A DNA stretch of 48,232 nt from NCBI GenBank assembly GCA_040235415.1, contig JBECKR010000378.1, positions 1 through 48,232 of the forward strand. Reading direction: 5' to 3'. This stretch comes from JBECKR01 sp040235415. Lineage in GTDB: Bacteria; Acidobacteriota; Polarisedimenticolia; Polarisedimenticolales; Polarisedimenticolaceae. Positions within the stretch are counted from its first letter, which is position 1. Every line of letters starts with the position of its first letter. Below, in pieces: positions 41,736-48,232 of this stretch. A model generated the notes under the pieces. The model ran no database searches. It was not told where the DNA came from and worked only from the letters and a program-made list of their open reading frames with translations. The translations under genes and the position numbers were made by a program.

Positions 41736-43244
41736 ATGAAGGTGGTGCCGGCAGTCGTGCTGCTCGTTGCGGCGCTCGGAGCGGCGCTCGCGCAGGAGCC
41801 TCCCCCGCCCCCGTCGGAAGACGCGGTGGCGCGCGCGCTCGACCTGCTGCACGACGGACGTTTCGACGAGGCCGAGGCCGTGCTAGGACCCCCCGCCGGG
41901 GCGACCGACGACGTCCGGACGTCGTTCTTCCGCGCCTTCACGACGTACTGGCGGTTGCTCTACGACGACGACGACGACCGCCTGCAGGCGGAGTTCGAGC
42001 GCCGACTCGACATCACGATCGCCGCCGGCGAGCGACGCTTGGACGCCGGGGACGACGATCCCGACGTGGCGCTGTGGACCGGTTCCGCGCGCCTGCTCCT
42101 GGCGCAGCTCCGCGCCGCGCAGAAGAAGCCGTTCGCGGCGGCGTTCGAGGCCAAGCGGTCGAAGCGGCTCCTCGACCTCGCCGCGAACGGGCCCGGCGCC
42201 ACCGCGGACGAGGATTTCGGCCTCGGGACGTACCAGTACTACGCGGATCGCGTCCCCGCGATCGTGAAAGGGCTGCGCTTCCTGCTGAACATTCCCGGCG
42301 GGGACCGCGACCGCGGGCTGGCCCGACTCGAGCGCGCGGCCGCCGAGAGCCGCCACTTCGGCCTCGAAGCCCGCATCCTCCTGGCGACGATCTACTCGAA
42401 CCGCTACGAGGAGATGTTCGACGCCGCCGTACGCGAGGCCGACCTCGCCCTCGCGGAGCATCCGGACCGGATCGCGGTGCTGCACGCCGCAGCGGTCATC
42501 GACCTCTCGCTCGGTCGCGTCTCGCTCGCGCTCGATCGCCTGGACCGCGCGCTTGCCCGGGCCGCCCGGCATCCGGGCACGGCCCCGGCGGTCGTGGCCA
42601 CACTGCGCTATCACGCCGCTCGCGCCGAGCTCGCGCGCTACCGCCCCGACCTCGCTCTGGATCGCCTGAGGCCGCTCGTGGAGCATCCCGAGACGGTCCC
42701 CGGCGCGCTCGCGGACTCCGTCCGGAGGATCGCGGGCCGGGCCCGAATTCTCTCCGCCGATCCGCCGCCGTGGGTCACGGGGCTTCGCGGCCTCGGGCCG
42801 ATCGACGTTCGGGATCCCGCGGAGATCGCCCGTCTTCGCCGTGCGGCGGAGAGCCTCCGAGCCGCTCGCGAGGCGCTGGCGCTCGAGGCGTCCGGACACG
42901 ACGGTGGGGCGGTGGCCGCGCTCGCCGAACTGGCGGACGGGCGCGAGGCGCCGGACGGCGCGCTCGCGCTGCTGACGGCGCGCGCGCTACTTCGTGAGGA
43001 TCGCGCCGAGGAGGCGCACGACTGGGCGCTCCGGGCGATCGGATCCCCCGATCTTCCCCACCTCTGGGAGCGGCCCGCCTGGCTTCTCGCCGGACTGTCG
43101 TCGGATCGACTCGGTCACCGTGACGACGCCCTGCGGTGGTATCGCAAGGTCACGGACGGCGGCCACTCGTTTCCGGGCCGCGACGCCGCGATCCTGTACC
43201 AGGGACGGACGTGGCCGGGACCGAGCGCGGGCGATGTCCCGTGA
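41736..43244 (+). CDS. Exported TPR-rich protein, unknown function
   Basis: A 502-residue protein with a signal peptide (VVPAVVLLVAALGAALAQEP, cleavage after ALA near 19). Helical repeats of TPR type recur through the chain (ALDLLHDGRFDEAEAVL; FGLEARILLATIYSNRYEEM; AVLHAAAVIDLSLGRVSLAL; ARALLREDRAEEAHDWALRA; SDRLGHRDDALRWYRKV). A run of five Asp occurs near residue 80. The ATG at 41736 was preferred to one at 41682, which precedes the signal peptide by 18 polar residues and overlaps the -10-like element. Likely periplasmic scaffold. Confidence 0.75.
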   Translation: MKVVPAVVLLVAALGAALAQEPPPPPSEDAVARALDLLHDGRFDEAEAVLGPPAGATDDVRTSFFRAFTTYWRLLYDDDDDRLQAEFERRLDITIAAGERRLDAGDDDPDVALWTGSARLLLAQLRAAQKKPFAAAFEAKRSKRLLDLAANGPGATADEDFGLGTYQYYADRVPAIVKGLRFLLNIPGGDRDRGLARLERAAAESRHFGLEARILLATIYSNRYEEMFDAAVREADLALAEHPDRIAVLHAAAVIDLSLGRVSLALDRLDRALARAARHPGTAPAVVATLRYHAARAELARYRPDLALDRLRPLVEHPETVPGALADSVRRIAGRARILSADPPPWVTGLRGLGPIDVRDPAEIARLRRAAESLRAAREALALEASGHDGGAVAALAELADGREAPDGALALLTARALLREDRAEEAHDWALRAIGSPDLPHLWERPAWLLAGLSSDRLGHRDDALRWYRKVTDGGHSFPGRDAAILYQGRTWPGPSAGDVP

Positions 43245-43248
43245 GCGT

Positions 43249-43890
43249 TCAGGGCGCGGCCGCGACCTGCAGGACCTTCGCGACGTAGGCGACGGTCTCG
43301 GGATAGGGCGGTACGCCGCCGTATCGCTCGACGACGCGCTCGCCGGCATTGTAAGCGGCGACGGCGAGCTCGAGATCGCCGTCGAACCGGTCCAGGAGCC
43401 ATCTCAGATAGCGCGCCCCGCCCTCGACGTTGTCGGCAGGATCGAAGACGTCTCGAACGCCGAAGCGCCGGGCGGTATCGGGAATCAGCTGCAGCAGGCC
43501 GCACGCTCCCTTCGGTGAGACCGCGAACGGATCGAAATTCGACTCTGCGAGAACCATGGCCGTCAGCAGCTCCGGGGCGAGCCGGTGACGGGCCGCGCTT
43601 GTCGAGATCAGCTCCGCGTAGTCGCCGGCCTGCGCCCGCCATCCCGGCTCGGGGGAGGTCCGCTCGCGCGCCGCGTCGTCGGCCTCGGGGTCGAACCGCC
43701 GAACTTCCTCGATCCCTCCGAACGGCACGGCCAGCCGTCCGCCGCCCCGGAGCTCCAGCTCCACGACGTCCCCGCGGTCGAGCAGGCGCTCGACGACCAG
43801 ACTGCGGCCGTCCCGAAAGACGACCTGCTCGGCCGACATCGCCGTACTCGCGACCAAAACGAACGCCAGCGGTAGCAGGATCCGTCGCAT
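43249..43890 (-). CDS. Lytic transglycosylase, SLT family
   Basis: A 213-residue protein with a signal peptide (RILLPLAFVLVASTAMSA). A short beta-rich segment (VVFRDGRSLVVERLLDRGD) follows. The lysozyme-like domain has catalytic E116 in VLAESNFDPFAVSPKGACG, then LLQLIPDTARRFGV, GGARYLRWLLDRF and AVAAYNAGE. It cleaves peptidoglycan to 1,6-anhydroMurNAc products. A promoter at 43898-43926 predicts a transcription start at or next to the ATG, so the mRNA may be leaderless. Confidence 0.92.
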   Translation of the reverse strand: MRRILLPLAFVLVASTAMSAEQVVFRDGRSLVVERLLDRGDVVELELRGGGRLAVPFGGIEEVRRFDPEADDAARERTSPEPGWRAQAGDYAELISTSAARHRLAPELLTAMVLAESNFDPFAVSPKGACGLLQLIPDTARRFGVRDVFDPADNVEGGARYLRWLLDRFDGDLELAVAAYNAGERVVERYGGVPPYPETVAYVAKVLQVAAAP

Positions 43891-43897
43891 CCTCCCT

Positions 43898-43926
43898 CAT
43901 ATACCGGCCGGGACGCGCCGCGTCAA
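43898..43926 (-). promoter_or_regulatory. Putative promoter of the lytic transglycosylase gene
   Basis: The minus strand has TTGACG (43921-43926), 17 bp, TATATG (43898-43903). The -35 overlaps the mutL stop codon. The usual 6-8 bp to the start point puts it at the ATG (43890). Confidence 0.5.
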
Positions 43927-45629
43927 CGTCGGCGGAAGGCGCGCTCGATCTCCGCGATCGTGAGGCGGAACAGCACCGGGCGGCCGTGCGGACAGGTCGA
44001 GGGGCTCGAGAGATCGCCGAGATCGTCGAGCAGGGCCTGCATCGCGGGCAGGCCGAGGGGACGGTGGATCTTGATCGCGGCCTTGCAGGCGGCGGTGGTG
44101 ACGAGCCGATGCCGCAGCGATGGCGCGCCTGCCGCGGCGGATCGGACACGTCCCGCCTCGCCGAGCAGCTCCCGGAACAGGGCCTCGGGATCGGCTCCGG
44201 ACGCTAGCGCGGGGACCCCGTCGATCTTCACGGCGTTCTCTCCGAACGGCTCCACGAGGAAACCCAGACGCCGGAACTCCCCCGCCTCCTCCTCGACGCG
44301 AACACGGTCTCCGGGGCCGAGCTCGATCACGATCGGGAACGCGAGGCGTTGAATCTCGACCTCGTTGCGGTCGGCCTGGGCCAGGAACCGTTCGAACAGG
44401 ATCCGCTCGTGAGCGGCGTGCTGGTCGACGATCACGAGGCCGTCGTCGTGTCGCGCCAGGATATAGGAGTCGTGGAGCTGCGCGAACGCCCGAGCGCCGG
44501 AGGCCGGCGCCTCGGACCGCACCGAACCGGCGGGCTCTGCGGCCTCGAGCAACGGCCGGGGCCACGGCGCCGCCTCGAACGCCGCCCGCGGCTCGCTCGG
44601 GAACGGCGGAGCCGGCCGGAGGTCCGCGAGCCGCGGGTACACCCCGGGGACCGCCAGGGCCGAGCGCACCGCTGCGACGACGACGTCGTGAATCGCTGCG
44701 GAGTTCCGGAAGCGGACCTCGGTCTTTCGGGGGTGGACGTTGACGTCCACGGCGGCGGGCTCGAGCTCCACGAACACGACCACGGCGGGCAAGTGGCCGC
44801 GCGGGACGGTGTTGCCGTACGCCTCGCCCACCGCGTGCGTCAGGACCCGGTCCTGCACGACGCGGCCGTTGACCACGAGGTGCACCCCGTCGCGCCGGGA
44901 GCTCGCCGATGACGGTCGGCCGGCGAACCCGTGGACCACGACTCCGTCCCGCTCCAGCCGGAACGGAACCATGCCTTCCACGACCGTCCCGCCGAGAACC
45001 CCGCGGAGCCGCCCGCGGAGACCTTCCGCTCGAGCGGCGTCGAGCAGGACGCGTCCCCCGTGCTCCAAGGCGAAACGGACGTCGGGCCGGGCCAGCGCGA
45101 AACGCGTCACGGCGCGCACGACGTGCGCGAGCTCGGTGGCCTCGCTGCGGAGAAACTTGCGGCGGGCCGGAACGTTGAAGAACAGCCGGTCGACCTCGAC
45201 CACCGTGCCTCGCGACATCGCGACGTCCCGCACGGAGACGATCCTGCCGCCCCGGACCTCGACCTCGGTGCCCTGGCCGTCCTCGGGGGACGTCCGCAGC
45301 GCGAACCTCGAGACCGCGGCGATGCTGGGGAGCGCCTCGCCGCGAAACCCGAGCGTCCGGATCGCGTCGAGGTCACCTGCCGTCGCGAGCTTGCTCGTCG
45401 CATGGCGCTCGAGCGCGAGCAACGCGTCGTCACGGTCCATACCGGCGCCGTCGTCGGCGACCCGGATGTGCCGCGAGCCGCCGGCGTCGATCGCGACGTC
45501 GACGCCGCCTGCGCCCGCGTCGAGCGCGTTCTCGACGAGCTCCTTCACGACCGAGGCAGGACGCTCGACGACCTCGCCCGCCGCGATGCGGTTCACGAGG
45601 TGATCGTCGAGAACCCGAATGCGACCCAC
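43923..45629 (-). CDS. mutL: DNA mismatch repair protein MutL
   Basis: A 568-residue MutL. The GHKL ATPase motifs are present: KELVENALDAGAG, DDGAGMDRDD, TLGFRGEALPSI and a GT motif. The C-terminal domain keeps the endonuclease motifs DQHAAHERILFE, ACKAAIKIH and CPHGRPVLF, so this MutL should nick DNA itself, as in bacteria without MutH. The start is GTG at 45629 with GGGAGG four bases upstream. A TAGAAT at 45650-45655 could be its own -10; it overlaps a palindrome in the 42-bp gap after the Omp85 gene. Confidence 0.96.
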   Translation of the reverse strand: MGRIRVLDDHLVNRIAAGEVVERPASVVKELVENALDAGAGGVDVAIDAGGSRHIRVADDGAGMDRDDALLALERHATSKLATAGDLDAIRTLGFRGEALPSIAAVSRFALRTSPEDGQGTEVEVRGGRIVSVRDVAMSRGTVVEVDRLFFNVPARRKFLRSEATELAHVVRAVTRFALARPDVRFALEHGGRVLLDAARAEGLRGRLRGVLGGTVVEGMVPFRLERDGVVVHGFAGRPSSASSRRDGVHLVVNGRVVQDRVLTHAVGEAYGNTVPRGHLPAVVVFVELEPAAVDVNVHPRKTEVRFRNSAAIHDVVVAAVRSALAVPGVYPRLADLRPAPPFPSEPRAAFEAAPWPRPLLEAAEPAGSVRSEAPASGARAFAQLHDSYILARHDDGLVIVDQHAAHERILFERFLAQADRNEVEIQRLAFPIVIELGPGDRVRVEEEAGEFRRLGFLVEPFGENAVKIDGVPALASGADPEALFRELLGEAGRVRSAAAGAPSLRHRLVTTAACKAAIKIHRPLGLPAMQALLDDLGDLSSPSTCPHGRPVLFRLTIAEIERAFRRR

Positions 45630-45639
45630 GTACCCTCCC

Positions 45640-45655
45640 GAATCGATCGATTCTA
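45640..45655 (-). promoter_or_regulatory. Palindrome overlapping a -10 element upstream of mutL
   Basis: GAATCGATCGATTC (45640-45653) is a perfect 14-bp palindrome. The minus strand TAGAAT (45650-45655) overlaps its edge, so a dimeric repressor bound here could block mutL transcription. The -35 match is poor (TTCTGA at 16 bp). Confidence 0.38.
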
Positions 45656-45671
45656 GCAGCGCGCTGCCGCC

Positions 45672-48232
45672 TCAGAACGCCGCGCCGATCGCGATGAACC
45701 ACTCCCCGGCGGACTCGCCGCTCTTGCGGTGGAGCTTGCGGCCGTACTCGAGCCGGATCGGCCCGATCGGAGTGTCGAGACGCACCCCCGTCCCCAGGAC
45801 GTGCCGCAGGTCGAGCGGATCGAAGTCCTCGACCCTCGCGAATACGTTTCCCGCGTCGTAGAACACGACGCCGCGCACGGGACCCCAGATCGGGTAGCGG
45901 AACTCCTGGTTCAGCAGGAACAGCGCGTCTCCGCCGACGTACACGACCGAGCCGTCGGCCCCGACCGCGACCGGACCGACCTGGTCGCGCGGAAAGCCGC
46001 GCAGCGACGAGTCGCCGCCGGCGAAGTACCGCTCCGAGAGCGGGATCTCGGTCGTCCCGCCGAAGGGCCGCGCGGCCCCGACACGCACGCCCCAGGCGTA
46101 CGCGGTGTCGTTGCGGAACGTATGCGTGTAGGAACCCTGGAGGAACGCCTTGACGAACGTCGAGTCCGACAGCAGCACCGGAAGGAAGAAACGGACCTCG
46201 AGGGCGCCGTAGGCCCCTTCGTGCGTCATGAACGGATCGTCGCGGCTGTCCCGCACGAGCGTGTAGCCGACGTCTCCGAGCCGCAGGTTTTCGAGCTTTT
46301 GCTCCGCGAGTTGCGGCGCGTCCTCGGCGTCGACGTTGAGGAGATCGACGCGCTGGTAGTTGTAGCGCCAGAACCCGGTCCACTTGCCGGCGAATTTGTT
46401 TTCCACGCGGAATGCGGCGGAGCGCCGCTTCACCGTGAACCCGTTCTCGTCCAGCCGCTCCTGGTACAGCGTGAACAGCGTCGGGAGCCGGCGCGCGAAC
46501 AGGCGCGGCTCCTGGGCCAGGAACTGGACGCGCTCCTCGATGCCGCTCGCGCGCACGCTCAGACCCAAGGTGCGGTCGCGGCCTCCGAGGTTCTCGTTCG
46601 TGATCGAGAAGGTCCCTCGATATCCGGCCTCGCTGTCGTAGCCCGCGCCGATCGCGAGCGAGTACGGCGGCGCCTCCTCGACGTGGACGCGCAGGACGTA
46701 CTGCGACGGGTTCCCACCCTCGAGCGGAACGTAGTCCAGCCTGACGTTCCGGAAGATCCCGAGCTTGTACAACCGGTGCTGGGAGCGCAGCAACTTGTCG
46801 CGGGACAGGGCGTCCCCGGGGGCGAGGAGCAGCTCGCGGGTCACGATCCGCCGCCCGGTCAGCGCGTTGCCCTCGACGTCGACGCGAGCGACGACCTTCG
46901 GGCGGCCGGGATCGACGTCGAGGTGGACCGAGGCGGTGCCGTCGCCGAGCTCGAACGTCCCGTCGACGCGTGCGTCGGGGTATCCGCGTTCGTCGAGCGC
47001 CGCGCGCACGGCGCTCTCGGCCTCCAGCAGGCGCGGCCTGGAGAACACTTCGCCGACTCGGAGGCCGCTCCACCGCACGATCTCGTCCTGCGGGAACCCG
47101 ATTCCTTCGGGAGTCGCGAGCTCGGCGATCGTGAACCGACGTCCCTCGCGGATGTGGACCGTGACCTCGGCCGAGCCGCCGTCGGTGGACAGGCGGACGA
47201 CGGGATCCTCGACCCCGACCTCGAGGAATCCCTGATCGCGGTACAGGGAGCGGATCGCCGCGACGTCCTCCTGCAACGTCTTCGGGACGAGGAGCTTCCG
47301 GGAGAACACGGAGCTCTCCCGGGTCAGCATCTGCTTCTGGATTCGCTCGGTCGAGATCACGCGGTTGCCTTCGATGACGAGCGACGAGACTCGAACCGGC
47401 TTCCCCGGGTCGACGTCGAACGACACGACCCGAGTCCCTTCGGAGCGTTCGTCCTCCTCTCCGGTCCACGACCGCCGCACCACGACGTCGACGGTGTAGT
47501 ACCCCCGCGACCGGTAGTACTCCCGGACGGCCTCGGCGGCGTCGCGAAACCGCGTCCCCCCGACGACCGACGAGGTCCACATCTCGCGCAGCCGTGCGCG
47601 GAGACGGCGCTCGTCGCGGCGGGAGACGCCCGCGAAGCGCAGGCCGTACTCGGGTCCCGGGCGGACGCGGTAGGTCACCTCGACACCCGGCGCCTCGGAG
47701 CCGGAGACCGGCGGCGTCGCCTCGGCGTCGACCTCGACCTGGACGTGCCCGCGTTTGACGTAGTACGCCCGTATCTTCTCGGCGCCGTCGAACAGCTCGG
47801 CGCGCCGGTAGGGCTTGCCCTTCCGGAGCGGGACTCGACCCTCGAGGTCCTTCGACTCCCGGTCCGCGACGCCTTCGAACCTCACCGCCGCGACCGGGGG
47901 CGGCGGTCCCGCGCGCGGCGCGGCGCCCGCCGTGACCGTCGCTCGCGTCGAGGGGGCGGCGGGCGTCGCCTCGGGACGCCGAAGCCAGAACCGGCCGGTG
48001 TACGACACCTCGCCGCCGATTCCGCCGGTCGTGTCGCGCTCGCCGGTGAGCCGCAGCTTCCGCGATACCTGCCATTGCACCTGGTAGAGCTGCCGTTCGG
48101 TGGTCCCGAGCTCCGTCGAGTAGATGAGGAGGAGATCGTCGGCGACCTCCTTGCCGATCGTGATGCGAGCCGTGGGATCGGCCGTCCCGGGAGCGAGTAG
48201 CGGACTGATCTCGATCCGCTCGAGGCCGAGCG
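45672..48232 (-). CDS. TamB C-terminus fused in frame to a five-POTRA Omp85 (BamA/TamA-like) barrel; 5' end outside window
   Basis: The frame is open from the window edge to the TGA at 45672: 852 residues visible. Residues 1-82 match the TamB (DUF490) C-terminus: LERIEISPLLAPGTADPTAR, then LLLIYSTELGTTERQLYQ, SRKLRLTGERDTTGGIGG and a final YTGRFW. A Pro/Ala linker (83-112) has no signal peptide. Five POTRA-like repeats follow (about 113-192, 194-276, 278-362, 365-440, 443-520), then a 16-strand-type barrel (about 522-852) with SLRGFPRD, VVFYDAGNVF and a terminal Phe. Omp85 proteins insert outer-membrane proteins; TamB bridges the periplasm and carries lipids or barrels. Here both would be one chain. 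mutL starts 42 bp downstream. Confidence 0.85.
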   Translation of the reverse strand, partial: LGLERIEISPLLAPGTADPTARITIGKEVADDLLLIYSTELGTTERQLYQVQWQVSRKLRLTGERDTTGGIGGEVSYTGRFWLRRPEATPAAPSTRATVTAGAAPRAGPPPPVAAVRFEGVADRESKDLEGRVPLRKGKPYRRAELFDGAEKIRAYYVKRGHVQVEVDAEATPPVSGSEAPGVEVTYRVRPGPEYGLRFAGVSRRDERRLRARLREMWTSSVVGGTRFRDAAEAVREYYRSRGYYTVDVVVRRSWTGEEDERSEGTRVVSFDVDPGKPVRVSSLVIEGNRVISTERIQKQMLTRESSVFSRKLLVPKTLQEDVAAIRSLYRDQGFLEVGVEDPVVRLSTDGGSAEVTVHIREGRRFTIAELATPEGIGFPQDEIVRWSGLRVGEVFSRPRLLEAESAVRAALDERGYPDARVDGTFELGDGTASVHLDVDPGRPKVVARVDVEGNALTGRRIVTRELLLAPGDALSRDKLLRSQHRLYKLGIFRNVRLDYVPLEGGNPSQYVLRVHVEEAPPYSLAIGAGYDSEAGYRGTFSITNENLGGRDRTLGLSVRASGIEERVQFLAQEPRLFARRLPTLFTLYQERLDENGFTVKRRSAAFRVENKFAGKWTGFWRYNYQRVDLLNVDAEDAPQLAEQKLENLRLGDVGYTLVRDSRDDPFMTHEGAYGALEVRFFLPVLLSDSTFVKAFLQGSYTHTFRNDTAYAWGVRVGAARPFGGTTEIPLSERYFAGGDSSLRGFPRDQVGPVAVGADGSVVYVGGDALFLLNQEFRYPIWGPVRGVVFYDAGNVFARVEDFDPLDLRHVLGTGVRLDTPIGPIRLEYGRKLHRKSGESAGEWFIAIGAAF

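Noticed and set aside
45729..48200. Long plus-strand open frame of 823 codons opposite the Omp85 gene
   Set aside because: It is an antisense shadow from high GC codon bias; its product is charged low-complexity text, while the minus strand shows POTRA and barrel motifs.

Overview
The window is about 48 kb of very GC-rich, gene-dense chromosome from a Gram-negative, didermic bacterium. Outer-membrane (Omp85/TamB), periplasmic and multiheme cytochrome genes point to two membranes. DUF4388 proteins, an HPr kinase/RapZ/EIIA/HPr/EI cluster, a DHH-CBS-CCA polymerase fusion and a surE-pcm pair would fit an uncultured Acidobacteriota or a 'deltaproteobacterial' lineage (Myxococcota or Desulfobacterota); this placement is inference. 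No transposase, phage gene, CRISPR array or rRNA is visible. GTG and TTG starts are frequent, and many genes are coupled by GTGA, ATGA or TTGA overlaps.

Layout. 1-4.5 kb (minus): truncated enoyl-CoA hydratase-like gene, zinc-finger DnaC-like ATPase, sigma-70 factor, Hsp20, DnaK. 4.5-8.3 kb (minus): DUF4388/pseudopilin-like protein, TPR/zinc-ribbon membrane protein, DUF1844 protein. 8.5-10.3 kb: mazG (plus) running tail-to-tail into accA (minus). 10.3-16 kb (minus): murJ-dtd-xer-CCA/DHH, a coupled run. 16.2-17.4 kb (plus): ssb and a secreted Fn3-like protein. 17.5-20 kb: YfgM-like protein, tRNA-Arg, apt and acylphosphatase (minus), two small membrane-associated proteins (plus), tRNA-Pro. 20-22.1 kb (minus): surE-pcm-yqaA. 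22.3-26.5 kb (plus): ECF sigma factor, anti-sigma factor with two zinc fingers, small membrane protein, a structured intergenic element, a cysteine-less thioredoxin-like protein, a tetraheme cytochrome. 26.5-31.7 kb (minus): second tRNA-Pro, a MerR regulator, and hprK-rapZ-EIIA-HPr-ptsI, a regulatory PTS without a sugar permease. 31.9-33 kb (plus): a divergent archaeal-type (type II) GAPDH-like dehydrogenase. 33-40 kb (minus): yceD-rpmF-fabH-fabD-fabG-acpP-fabF-etfB-etfA, lacking plsX. 40-48.2 kb: a DUF4388/degenerate-J/TPR protein, a secreted TPR protein, a lytic transglycosylase, mutL, and a 5'-truncated reading frame that joins a TamB C-terminus to a five-POTRA Omp85 barrel.

Most novel items: the in-frame TamB-Omp85 fusion at the right edge, which could make one chain spanning the envelope; the archaeal-type GAPDH homologue; the nested inverted-repeat element at 24403-24482; the duplicated zinc finger in the anti-sigma factor; and a recurrent extended -35 motif (TTGACACCCCC) in front of housekeeping operons. 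All promoters were read by eye and none is experimentally supported.
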